Shown: one piece after another, positions 34,090 through 43,277 of the stretch
Layout: the number at the start of each line of letters is the position of its first letter
Numbering within the stretch: position 1 is the stretch's first letter
Assembly (NCBI RefSeq): GCF_000420845.1
Contig: NZ_ATVS01000019.1
Location: 1-64,000, forward strand
DNA length: 64,000 bases
Reading direction: 5' to 3'
DNA from: Butyrivibrio sp. AE3009
GTDB taxonomy: Bacteria; Bacillota; Clostridia; Lachnospirales; Lachnospiraceae
The notes under the pieces: generated by a model
The model's database searches: none
What the model saw: only the letters and a program-made list of their open reading frames with translations
Told to the model about the DNA's origin: nothing
Translations under genes and position numbers: made by a program

Positions 34090-35922
34090 ATGAGTAACGT
34101 GATAATTATTCTGATCGCAGCAGCAGTGTTTCTGACCCTTATCATATGGTTTACGGTTGATACTGAGCATGTAAAAAAATGGACAGGTATCTCCTTTCTG
34201 GTGGCCATCGCAGGAGGACTTGTCATCTATGGAAATATAGATGCTTCCCAGTTTAGTGAGCTGCCCCCAATTGCGGTTCTGAGGACCGTTGTTCATGTCA
34301 GCAGGATGTTTGGAAATGCCGGTGACAGCGCCCATGACTCCTTTGTAAAGGTGGTGGGGCAGAACATTTTCACATCATGCTTTTACTGGATCGTGCACTT
34401 TTTTGCCTATTATTCGGTAATAAGCGCTTTAATTCTGGTTATAGGTAAAGACATACTTAAGAGCTTTCGTACCTGGCTTCTTAGATTCAGGGATATAGAG
34501 ATCATCTATGGGATTGATGATAATACTTTAAGGCTTGGCGAGGCGCTGTGCAAGGAAGGACGTGTCGCACTGGTATTTGTGGGCGGCGGAAGTGTCCCCG
34601 ACAGTTATCTGAACCGTACCGGAGCACTTGTCTACTCGGATCCTGATGCTATGCAGCCAAGCGATAAGTTCATAAAAAGGCTGGCTCTCAAAGACGGCAA
34701 AAGAAGGATAAGAGTCAGCGTCCTATCCGGGGATTATGAAAAGAATTATTCCTACGCCCATAAGATGATGAACTGCCTTAAGAGAGCAAATATCCAGCCT
34801 GAAAACACTGAGCTTGTGATGTTTGCAAGAGCCTCAAGTATCGGAAATGAGCTGCTGGCACTGGGAACAGACTACGGGTATGGTAAGGTCAAGGCTTTTG
34901 AGCAGACAGAACTCACCGCCAGGCTCCTGACGTGGAAGTATCCAATTGCTGATGTGATGAGCTTTGACGACAAGGGGAGAGCTACGAAGGACATTGATGT
35001 TCTTATGGTGGGCTTTGGTGGCATCGGTCAGGAGATCCTTCGCAAGTTAGTTCCGGTTGCGCAGTTCGAGGGAAGTTCTCTTCATGTTCATATTTTTGAT
35101 TCCTGTTATGAAAAGGTAAACGGATTCTTTTCCTCAAGATATCCGGGACTTCTGGAAAACTATGATATTAAGTTTGAAGCAGCAGATGCAAGAAGCATAA
35201 GGTTTGCTGATTATGTTAAGGAAAAAGCCAATCGATTAAGTCTTATAACGGTGGAGGTGGGAAATGAGAGCCTTGGACAGGAGATTACCTACGGAATCAT
35301 GGATATTCTCTCGGACAATGGAGCAACGCTACCCATTTATCAGTGTTATGACGACAAGATCATCCGCAATAAGAAGGGTGAGGACTGCGTAACCACCAGC
35401 GTTTTTGACAAGGAGATCATGTATGGCAGGAGCCTTGATGCTCTGGCCAAGGAAATAAATCATTATTACTGCAAAGAAGGAGACCCTGAGGAACAGTGGA
35501 AGAGCTGTGATTACTTCAGCCGCATGAGCTGCTGTGCCAGCGCGGATTATCTCTCAGGACTTATCAGACGTCTGGGCCTTGCTAAGACGCCTGCAGACAG
35601 TATCGGAGGTGAGCTTCTGGAGAATCTGGCAAGGTGCGAGCATCTTAGATGGATGGGCTTCCATTATGCAATCGGATATCAGCCGATGACCGATGATGAG
35701 CGCAGTGAGAGGGCAGAACTGTACAAGAAGGATCCTTCTATCAATCTTACCAAGGATGTAGTCAAACGGCGTCATGCCTGCCTTATCCCCTGGGATAAGA
35801 TAGATGCCCTTTCCGAATTTGAGACGAATCTTACAGGCAAGAAGCATGATTACAAGCAGGTGGACAGAGATAACGTCAAGGCGGTATGCGGCATTATCAA
35901 TAAGACTGAGGTAACTGAATAA
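34090..35922 (+). CDS. Membrane protein with tandem Rossmann domains and C-terminal RyR domain
   Basis: 610 residues. Three hydrophobic segments (about 4-23, 31-48 and 90-119) precede two Rossmann-like domains (IYGIDDNTLRLGEALCKEGR; then VLMVGFGGIGQEILRKL with a GxGxxG nucleotide-binding loop), and a C-terminal RyR domain (about 506-610) with LARCEHLRWMGFHYAIGYQP and ACLIPWDKIDAL. The layout mirrors the channel protein two genes upstream, but no TxGYG selectivity filter is present, so it may be a regulatory subunit or a second effector. It ends the operon before a strong terminator. Ligand and function are unknown. Confidence 0.78.
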   Translation: MSNVIIILIAAAVFLTLIIWFTVDTEHVKKWTGISFLVAIAGGLVIYGNIDASQFSELPPIAVLRTVVHVSRMFGNAGDSAHDSFVKVVGQNIFTSCFYWIVHFFAYYSVISALILVIGKDILKSFRTWLLRFRDIEIIYGIDDNTLRLGEALCKEGRVALVFVGGGSVPDSYLNRTGALVYSDPDAMQPSDKFIKRLALKDGKRRIRVSVLSGDYEKNYSYAHKMMNCLKRANIQPENTELVMFARASSIGNELLALGTDYGYGKVKAFEQTELTARLLTWKYPIADVMSFDDKGRATKDIDVLMVGFGGIGQEILRKLVPVAQFEGSSLHVHIFDSCYEKVNGFFSSRYPGLLENYDIKFEAADARSIRFADYVKEKANRLSLITVEVGNESLGQEITYGIMDILSDNGATLPIYQCYDDKIIRNKKGEDCVTTSVFDKEIMYGRSLDALAKEINHYYCKEGDPEEQWKSCDYFSRMSCCASADYLSGLIRRLGLAKTPADSIGGELLENLARCEHLRWMGFHYAIGYQPMTDDERSERAELYKKDPSINLTKDVVKRRHACLIPWDKIDALSEFETNLTGKKHDYKQVDRDNVKAVCGIINKTEVTE

Positions 35923-35934
35923 TATGATAAAGTA

Positions 35935-35972
35935 ACGGGCTGCTTAAGATTTAAGCGGCCCGTAATTTTTTT
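35935..35972 (+). terminator. Terminator of the TIR-RyR operon
   Basis: A 13-position stem (ACGGGCTGCTTAA with TTAAGCGGCCCGT, one mismatch) with a 3-base loop is followed by AATTTTTTT. It closes the three-gene cluster. Confidence 0.85.
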
Positions 35973-36090
35973 GAAATAAATTTGTAAATAAGTGCGGTAT
36001 TTCCTTGCGTGGCAGGCTGTTCGCGGTTATCATAATTGTATTGATCAACGGGCGCAAATTTGCGCGTAGCAAAAGAAAGGAAGGAGAAGG

Positions 36091-39000
36091 ATGAAAAGAA
36101 GTTTTGTACGGGGAAGCAATGGCTTCAAGAGGGGGACAAAAGTTTTAACAGGCATAATGCTTGCTGCTATGCTGGCAGTTTCGCCGGTTTCTGCAGTTAT
36201 GCCGCAGAGCGTGGGCACAATGACGGTCTACGCCGGAAGCAATGATTTTAGCTGGAGCACTTATTCCAAAAAGAGTGCATCCTGGTGGAAGAGCTCGGAG
36301 GCTACAGGCCTTGCGGATGAGATGATAAAGTATCAGCTCTCAGACGGGGGATGGCGCAAGGATATGAAGACCTCCACCAGCGGCTCCTGGAACAAATCCA
36401 CCATCGACAACAATGCGACCTGGGGACAGATCCGTTTCCTGGCAAATGTCTATGCCGCAACCGGAACCTACAAGTATAGACAGTCCTGCGAGAAGGGTCT
36501 TACTCTTTTGTTCAATGGTCAGTATTCAAACGGCGGATGGCCGCAGGTATTTAATGATGCGGGAACCTATCATGCGCATATTACCTACAACGACAATGCC
36601 ATGGTCAATGTTCTTAAGATCATGCAGGAAGTATCACAGAAATCCGGCGCTTTCTCATGGGTAGACAACAACTACCAGAGTAAGGCCGCTAACGCACTGG
36701 ATAAGGGTGTTCAGTGTATCTTAAACACTCAGATAACAATTAACGGAACCCTGACAGCCTGGGGTCAGCAGCACAATGAGTATACACTTGCTCCTGATTC
36801 CGCCCGTGCCTATGAGCTTGCGTCTGTTTGTTCATCAGAGAGCGCAGCTATCGTAACCTTCCTTAGGGACCTTCCCAAGGAAAAGCAGAGTAATGCTGTA
36901 ATTAAGAGTATCAATGCTGCAGTAAGATGGTTTGACGCAGTTAAGATTGAGAACAAGAAATGGGACTGGAATTCCAATAAGACAGACAAGGTTCTGACAA
37001 CCTCCTATGGTTCAACCATCTGGGCAAGATTCTACGATCTTAACACAAATAAGCCCCTGTTCGCAGATCGCGACGGCAAGGCCTATGACGATGTTACCAA
37101 GATCAGTCAGGAGCGCAGAACAGGTTACTCCTGGTACGGCACCTGGTGTGCAGACAATCTTAAGAAGGGAACACTTCCTGAGAATTCAGGCAGCGGCAGC
37201 AGTACTTCGAACCCTTCAGATCGTCCCGGAACCAACCTCTATGTAGGTTACAGCAATAAGTCAGGCAATTATTCAACGGTTCAGGCAGCTGTGGATGCAG
37301 CGGCCAAGCTTAATCCCAAGAGCGAGCAGCAGCGTGTATACATCCATATCGCTCCGGGAACCTACCGTCAGCAGGTTATTGTAAACACACCATACATCAG
37401 CTTTATCAACGATCAGCCTTCACAGGAAGTTAAGCTTACCTGGTACTACGGAATCGGATACAAGTACTACAGTATGGGCAGCAACGGCTACTACGATGCA
37501 AACAAAGCAAAGTCCAAGTCCGGTATGGGCGAAGCCACTCGTTGGGGCAGCACCGTTGGACTTAAGGGCAACGCAGATTATTTCCGTGCTGAGTATATTA
37601 CCTTCGAGAATTCTTTTAACAAATATGTGACAGATGAAGAGATCGCAGACGGTGTAACTCCTTCAGGAAGTGAGTCCATCACCTTCCAGAGAAGAAAAGG
37701 CGTTGACGTTACCAGCAAGACAGCTACAGAGAGAGCAGCAGCCATCGCAGTTGAGGGCGATTACAGTGAGTTCTGTAACTGCACATTCCTCGGCAGTCAG
37801 GATACTCTTTTCACAAGAGGTAATTACGATTACTACCGTGATTGCCACGTTGTAGGTAACACAGACTATATCTTCGGACAGGGCATCGCAGTGTTCCAGA
37901 ACTGTGAGCTGGAGTTCGCAGGTTATTCAGACAAGGCTGTGGGCGGATATATCACAGCAATGAAGAGCGACGGAAGATCTCTTTTCTATGACTGCAAAGT
38001 AACAGCAAACGGCAGCAAGAAGGTAGCATCAGGTTACTTTGGAAGACCTTGGGGAGACAAGGCGGATGTAGCATTTGTTAATACAGAGCTTGCCTATGAG
38101 AGCCTCATCACCTCAGCAGGCTGGACTTCCATGAGCGGCAATGCTCCTGAGAATGCTAACTTCAAGGAATACAACACAACAGCTGGTGGCAGAGCGGTTA
38201 ATACCTCAGGAAGAGTCAGAAATACGGTTAAATATTCCGGAAACGGCCTTGATGTACTTACATATTTTGGCGGAAATGCACCTTATTACTACAACTACTC
38301 AGGCAGCAGCCAAAGCGGAACTACGCAGCCCGAGCCTCAGCCAGAGCCCGACCCTCAGACTTCAGAACCTGTAAATACAGGCAGCACAGGATATGTGGAA
38401 GATGGCTGGTACTACATCAAGGGCGTTCAGTCCCAGAAGTATCTTACAGTTAATGCTGACAACGCAAACGGCTGGAAGAGCGTAGTTATCAAGACCGGCA
38501 CAGGCGTTGATGCTCAGAAGTGGTATCTGACAAATGTAGGTAACGGATATATTACACTTACCAACAAGCTTGGCAATGTAATGCTCGATGTTGCCAATGG
38601 CGAGGATACAGACGGCGCAGACATCGGCATTTATCAGGCTTATGGCGGAAATGCTCAGCAGTTCATCCTTAAGACAACAGATCAGAGCGGCGTATTCACC
38701 ATCGGAACCAAGTGCTCATCTGCTGCCAAGACTCTTGATGTATACGCCAAGAAGACAGCAGACGGCACCAATGTATGCCAGTGGACCTACAACGGCAAGC
38801 CCAATCAGCAGTGGCAGTTCGAGAAGGTTGCAGAGCAGACTCAGGAGCCTACTCCTGTAGTGGTTGAGCCCGATCCCGAACCTGTAGTTGTAGAACCCGA
38901 TCCTGAACCTGTAGTTGTAGATCCTGATCCTGTTGTGGAACCGGATCCTGAGCCTGTAGTAGAGCCAGAACCTGTGGTTACAGGCGGACTTGAACTCAGT

Positions 39001-39270
39001 TATAGTATCAACAGCTGGGGAAGCGGCTATCAGGCAAGCTTCAAGATCACCAACAACTCCGGCAGCACTGTAAACGGCTGGACTCTTAAGATCAACAAGA
39101 ACCAGGTAAATCTTGATTCCTACTGGAACGTGGATGTTAAGACAAGCGGCAACTACTATGTGATCACACCACTTTCCTGGAATGCGACCATAGCAAACGG
39201 ACAGAGCATAGAGTTTGGCGCTATCGGAACCGGACAGGTAAGAGATTCATTTGAATATACACTGGAATAA
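36091..39270 (+). CDS. Secreted multidomain pectinase: PL10 pectate lyase, CE8 pectin methylesterase, CBM13 and CBM2
   Basis: 1059 residues. A signal peptide (about 1-45, ending VYAGS) leads to a PL10 pectate lyase (about 50-365, with TIDNNATWGQIRFLANVY), a serine-rich linker, a CE8 pectinesterase (about 380-735, catalytic GSQDTLF, DYIFGQG and GRPWG), a ricin-type CBM13 module (about 766-918, ending NQQWQFE), a proline-glutamate-valine linker, and a CBM2-like cellulose-binding module (about 966-1059). De-esterification by CE8 should expose pectate for PL10 while the binding modules hold the enzyme on the cell wall. AAGGAGAAGG precedes the ATG. It has its own terminator and is likely monocistronic. 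Confidence 0.93.
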   Translation: MKRSFVRGSNGFKRGTKVLTGIMLAAMLAVSPVSAVMPQSVGTMTVYAGSNDFSWSTYSKKSASWWKSSEATGLADEMIKYQLSDGGWRKDMKTSTSGSWNKSTIDNNATWGQIRFLANVYAATGTYKYRQSCEKGLTLLFNGQYSNGGWPQVFNDAGTYHAHITYNDNAMVNVLKIMQEVSQKSGAFSWVDNNYQSKAANALDKGVQCILNTQITINGTLTAWGQQHNEYTLAPDSARAYELASVCSSESAAIVTFLRDLPKEKQSNAVIKSINAAVRWFDAVKIENKKWDWNSNKTDKVLTTSYGSTIWARFYDLNTNKPLFADRDGKAYDDVTKISQERRTGYSWYGTWCADNLKKGTLPENSGSGSSTSNPSDRPGTNLYVGYSNKSGNYSTVQAAVDAAAKLNPKSEQQRVYIHIAPGTYRQQVIVNTPYISFINDQPSQEVKLTWYYGIGYKYYSMGSNGYYDANKAKSKSGMGEATRWGSTVGLKGNADYFRAEYITFENSFNKYVTDEEIADGVTPSGSESITFQRRKGVDVTSKTATERAAAIAVEGDYSEFCNCTFLGSQDTLFTRGNYDYYRDCHVVGNTDYIFGQGIAVFQNCELEFAGYSDKAVGGYITAMKSDGRSLFYDCKVTANGSKKVASGYFGRPWGDKADVAFVNTELAYESLITSAGWTSMSGNAPENANFKEYNTTAGGRAVNTSGRVRNTVKYSGNGLDVLTYFGGNAPYYYNYSGSSQSGTTQPEPQPEPDPQTSEPVNTGSTGYVEDGWYYIKGVQSQKYLTVNADNANGWKSVVIKTGTGVDAQKWYLTNVGNGYITLTNKLGNVMLDVANGEDTDGADIGIYQAYGGNAQQFILKTTDQSGVFTIGTKCSSAAKTLDVYAKKTADGTNVCQWTYNGKPNQQWQFEKVAEQTQEPTPVVVEPDPEPVVVEPDPEPVVVDPDPVVEPDPEPVVEPEPVVTGGLELSYSINSWGSGYQASFKITNNSGSTVNGWTLKINKNQVNLDSYWNVDVKTSGNYYVITPLSWNATIANGQSIEFGAIGTGQVRDSFEYTLE

Positions 39271-39291
39271 AGATTTGTTCTGAAAACACTT

Positions 39292-39321
39292 AGAACCGTG
39301 GCTTTTGCCACGGTTCTTTTT
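39292..39321 (+). terminator. Terminator after the pectinase gene
   Basis: An 11-base-pair perfect stem, AGAACCGTGGC/GCCACGGTTCT, has a 4-base loop and is followed by a short T run. It may also serve the convergent response regulator gene. Confidence 0.9.
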
Positions 39322-39342
39322 GGTAAATCAGATATTTTTTAT

Positions 39343-40104
39343 TTAGCTCTGTTCTCTTGATTTGAAGAATTGGCGCAGGGACTTAAGCAGTTCAGACTGG
39401 GGGAGGGTCTTGAGAAGATACCCGTCGGGCTTAAGGGCCAGAACCTTCATTACGCTCTCTTTGTCGCCTTTTCCTGTGAGGAAGATGACGGGGACATCCT
39501 GGATAAAGGTCTCGCTTTTTATCATCTCAAGGACCTTGGGACCGGGAGTTACGGGCATCTCGTAGTCGAGAAGGATAAGGTCCGGTTTGTTTATGGCAAG
39601 GTAAGCGATGGCCTGCATTCCGGAATTGACGATGATAACTTTGTATTCTGACTCAAGCCAGCCCTTGGCAAGGGTCAAAAAAGTGGGATCGTCGTCCACC
39701 AGTAGGATAGTCTTCTGACGGGACAGGGCTTCGTTCGTGTAGAGAACCTCCAGCATGTTTCTGGCAATACTTTTGATATCAAGGGGCCTGTAATAGTGCT
39801 CCATGATAAGGTTTTCGGGTATGATCCTGGTGAGGACTCCGCGCTCGGAGATGTCGCCTATGGTGCACAGGATCTTATTTTTTTCAACGCACAGATCCTT
39901 GATATAAACAAGAGCGTCACTAATGTCCTCAAGGTAATTGCCCAGGTAAAAAAGAAATACCGATGGGTTTTCCTTGTATTGTTCCAGCTCATTCACTCTG
40001 GGAGCGCATTTTATTACATTTATTCCTGCATCTTTGAGGCCGCTGGAGAGAGCGTCCACCATGAAGGTGGAGCCCTGGCTTATAAGAAGTAATTGTTTAT
40101 CCAT
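39343..40104 (-). CDS. Tandem receiver-domain protein (stand-alone response regulator)
   Basis: 253 residues. The C-terminal receiver (about 130-250) is complete: LVDDDPTF, phospho-acceptor in LILLDYEMP, LTGKGD and LLKTLP. The N-terminal 125 residues have a similar alternating fold, but FLFYLGNY takes the place of the phospho-acceptor strand, so it looks like a pseudo-receiver. There is no DNA-binding or enzymatic output domain, so it probably acts by protein contact. It lies 20 bases downstream of the FIST hybrid kinase and should be its partner. Confidence 0.82.
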   Translation of the reverse strand: MDKQLLLISQGSTFMVDALSSGLKDAGINVIKCAPRVNELEQYKENPSVFLFYLGNYLEDISDALVYIKDLCVEKNKILCTIGDISERGVLTRIIPENLIMEHYYRPLDIKSIARNMLEVLYTNEALSRQKTILLVDDDPTFLTLAKGWLESEYKVIIVNSGMQAIAYLAINKPDLILLDYEMPVTPGPKVLEMIKSETFIQDVPVIFLTGKGDKESVMKVLALKPDGYLLKTLPQSELLKSLRQFFKSREQS

Positions 40105-40124
40105 AGCTTCTTCCTGTCTGATTA

Positions 40125-43100
40125 TCAGAATTCATCGAGAGTTTCTTTTATCATATCCCAATCGGCATTTCTCATGGCGTCCTTGAGCTTTGCCAGAAGA
40201 TCCTTTCGTTCATCGGGAATTCGATAACTACTTATACCATCCATTATAAATTTAATGCTGTCATAATCAAAGACCATAGCCAGCTCTTTCATAGAAGAGA
40301 AGGCTTCCCGGAGCTGCTCCGGGTCAATGGGAGGGAGACCTGAATCGTCTTCCGGCTCCTTTTGGAGCCCGGTAAGGCCGCTGCAGACTTCCTCATACAT
40401 TTCAAGGAGCCGCAGGGTATCTCTGTTAATGGTCTCAAGATCGCCGTCGTCTCCGGCCTTTTCCAGGGACTTGGCCAGCTCGGAGAGCTCTTTTGCACCG
40501 ATAATTCTGGCTGAGGATTTCAGAGCGTGGACCTTGATTGTGTAGTCAGGAATCGCGCCTGCATTGAAGAACTCTTCAATCAATCTCTTGTTATCAGGGG
40601 CAGCATCTGCAAAGGACTCAAGGGCGTCCAGATACATTTCTGCGGAGCCGCAGTTACTTAGGCCCTCCCTGCAGTCGATGCCGGGTGCCTGCTTAAGCCA
40701 ATCGGGAAGAGGCTCATCAGGGGGCTCAGGGCTGTCGCAGGGAACATTATCCAGATGAACCTTCTCCTTGGGAAGATGGCGTATCATCAGGGTTTCCAGC
40801 TTGTCCGACATGATGGGCTTGCTCAGATAGTCAATAAAGCCCGCTTGTATGTACATTTCCCTTGCTCCCGAGATGGCGTTGGCGGTAAGGCTGATCACCG
40901 GGGTGTGAAGGTTTGGATTATCAGCCTCCTTCTGAAGTGCCGTAAGAGTCTCGATTCCATCCATCCCCGGCATTCTGTGATCAAGGAAGATCAGGTCATA
41001 TTTCTTTTCCCGTGTCATCTCAAGGCATTGCCTGCCACTCAGAGCCTCGTCTATATGGACAAGAGTCTTCTTAAGAAGTCCCTTGAATACGGTTATATTG
41101 ATGGAAGTATCATCTACAACCAGGATCTCAGCCTCCGGCGCCGTGAATTTCTCCTTGTAGGCTTCTTTGTTGAAAAGGGCCCGTGTGTAGGACTCCATGT
41201 ATTCGCTGACGGGATCCCATTTCACAACTTTTTGATTGATAACAAAATAGAATTCGCTTCCTTCGCCGTACTTACTCTCAACATGGAGTTCGCTATCCAT
41301 GAGATTAAGGAGTTTTTGTGTTATATTCAGACCAAGTCCGGTGCCTTCTATTGTTCTGTTTCTTTCCTCATCAACCCTTTGGAAGGAATTAAAGAGCTTT
41401 TCCATTTCATCTTCTCTGATGCCTATTCCCGTATCTTTGACTGAAACAAGGAAATCCACGGAATCGCTGTGGGTTTGCATACATGAAACAGTAAAGGTTA
41501 TGGTGCCTTTTTCCGTGTATTTGAGCGCATTGGACAGAAGGTTGGAGATGCACTGCTTAATGCGGATCTCATCGCCGTTAACAATACTGGGCATGCTTCT
41601 ATCCATGACCGGTACGAAAGAAAGGCCCTTTTGGGTAGCTTTGGGCATGATCATGTGTATGAGATCGTTAAGAACCGAGGAAAAATCATAGTCCACAGGG
41701 AGCACATCCATTTTGCCGGATTCTATCTTGGAGAAATCAAGGATGTCATTGATGATGCTGACAAGGGTGTTGCCGGCGCTGCGAATATCATGGGCATATC
41801 CCTGGATGACGGGATCGTCGCATTCGCGAAGTATCATTTCATCCATTCCAAGGACTGCGTTGATGGGAGTCCTGATCTCATGTGACATGTTGGAGAGGAA
41901 TTCGCTCTTGGCGTTGTTGGCGGCTTTGGCAGCATCAACAGCTTCCTCCAGCTCTCCGGTCATGGCTTTTAGGAAGTGGGAAAGCCTTTCGGAGAGGGGG
42001 ATTAAGTCATTATAGTGGTGAAGGGAGCTGGGCTCTAAGAGAGGAGAGGAGGTCTTGCCACCAAGGCCCTCTCTCATACCGACTGCCACAAGGGCAGAGT
42101 TGAGAATGCCGCCTTTTCCTTTGTGCATGTAAATCTCACCCATGCCAAGAATGATTCCGGGGCATTCACTTCGTCCTTCGCTGTAATAATCGATTTCCAG
42201 ATGATCCTCATCCTGAAGGAAATTGAATCTGTTTCCGCAGATGATCAGGGAGAGTCTTTCTGCACCAAAAGAACGCATTCTTACAGAGGCCTTTTTGGTG
42301 GCATCAAGAAGTTCTCCTGCTTCAGCATAGGAGAATCTGACTTTTTCCTTGGTATCGATGTCTCCGGCGAGATACACTCCGCCCTCTTCATCGAAGGAGG
42401 AGGGGGTTCTGCCTATAAGGAGACCGTTCCGTTCTATAACAAGGGGGAATTCCCCTATATTGGCTACAAAATAGTCGTTGGGCTTAACGCCCAGATATTT
42501 GTTGTAAACATCGATGGGCTTCATTCCGTCCATGGACCTGATGACTGTGGTACCATCCTTTGTCCTGTTGGTGGCGCTCACATCCATGTATCTGCCTATG
42601 GGTTCCCAGCCAAATAGGTAATCCTCATAGACATACAGATCTTCTCCGGAATAGATAACGCCGCTGACACCGGGAGAGTGATCTTTTCCGCCAATGATGA
42701 AGGAATCATCACTTTTCATGGTTATGAAGTTGCGAACTTCACCTGCTTTGTTGCCTGCGGCAAGGGCTCCGAATACCGGCACTTCCTCAAGGCCTTCCGC
42801 CAGAATCGACAGGAATTTGCCGGCTCCTGCCTTCAGATAGGAAAAGTATATCTCGATTGCTTTGACATCCTTCATGGATTTAATCCGGGCATTAAGGTCC
42901 CTTGCATAGGAGAAGCAGTCTTCAAGAAAGTCGTCCTCCTCAAGCTGTATCTCTTTGTAAAAAAGATCTGCCTTTGAGCGGTCCATGGCGGTAAAGCTAA
43001 TGACGATGGCGCTCTCCATGTCATGCAGATATGCCTGCTGTGTAACGGAAAAGCCGATAACTTTCATCTTGGGAAAGCTATCGTTTAGTAGATCAAGGAT

Positions 43101-43247
43101 CTTGCCGACATCGGTTTCGGGAATGTTTCCTATATAGACTTCTATTACTCCGTCGGAATAATCCTTGCTGTTAAAAAACTCTATCAGCTCCGGGAGAGCT
43201 TTTTTTAGTCCTGACAGGTCAGGAACAATGGCATTTTTCTGGAACAT
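40125..43247 (-). CDS. FIST-domain hybrid sensor histidine kinase
   Basis: 1040 residues. N-terminal FIST and FIST_C sensory domains (about 20-385) lead to a short coiled region, HisKA with NMSHEIRTPINAVLG, an ATPase domain (NLLSNALKY, DTGIGI, GTGLGL), a receiver (LIFLDHRMPGMDG) and a histidine phosphotransfer domain with VHALKSSARIIGA. FIST domains are thought to sense small ligands such as amino acids. No membrane segment is seen, so it should be cytoplasmic. The phosphotransfer domain can pass phosphate to the tandem receiver protein encoded next. GGAAAGG precedes the ATG. The ligand is unknown. Confidence 0.9.
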   Translation of the reverse strand: MFQKNAIVPDLSGLKKALPELIEFFNSKDYSDGVIEVYIGNIPETDVGKILDLLNDSFPKMKVIGFSVTQQAYLHDMESAIVISFTAMDRSKADLFYKEIQLEEDDFLEDCFSYARDLNARIKSMKDVKAIEIYFSYLKAGAGKFLSILAEGLEEVPVFGALAAGNKAGEVRNFITMKSDDSFIIGGKDHSPGVSGVIYSGEDLYVYEDYLFGWEPIGRYMDVSATNRTKDGTTVIRSMDGMKPIDVYNKYLGVKPNDYFVANIGEFPLVIERNGLLIGRTPSSFDEEGGVYLAGDIDTKEKVRFSYAEAGELLDATKKASVRMRSFGAERLSLIICGNRFNFLQDEDHLEIDYYSEGRSECPGIILGMGEIYMHKGKGGILNSALVAVGMREGLGGKTSSPLLEPSSLHHYNDLIPLSERLSHFLKAMTGELEEAVDAAKAANNAKSEFLSNMSHEIRTPINAVLGMDEMILRECDDPVIQGYAHDIRSAGNTLVSIINDILDFSKIESGKMDVLPVDYDFSSVLNDLIHMIMPKATQKGLSFVPVMDRSMPSIVNGDEIRIKQCISNLLSNALKYTEKGTITFTVSCMQTHSDSVDFLVSVKDTGIGIREDEMEKLFNSFQRVDEERNRTIEGTGLGLNITQKLLNLMDSELHVESKYGEGSEFYFVINQKVVKWDPVSEYMESYTRALFNKEAYKEKFTAPEAEILVVDDTSINITVFKGLLKKTLVHIDEALSGRQCLEMTREKKYDLIFLDHRMPGMDGIETLTALQKEADNPNLHTPVISLTANAISGAREMYIQAGFIDYLSKPIMSDKLETLMIRHLPKEKVHLDNVPCDSPEPPDEPLPDWLKQAPGIDCREGLSNCGSAEMYLDALESFADAAPDNKRLIEEFFNAGAIPDYTIKVHALKSSARIIGAKELSELAKSLEKAGDDGDLETINRDTLRLLEMYEEVCSGLTGLQKEPEDDSGLPPIDPEQLREAFSSMKELAMVFDYDSIKFIMDGISSYRIPDERKDLLAKLKDAMRNADWDMIKETLDEF

Positions 43248-43277
43248 AGAGTACCTTTCCGCCTGCTGCGCTGTTTC

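Noticed and set aside
40755..41444. 229-codon plus-strand frame opposite the hybrid kinase
   Set aside because: The minus-strand frame carries complete receiver and ATPase motifs; the plus frame has none.
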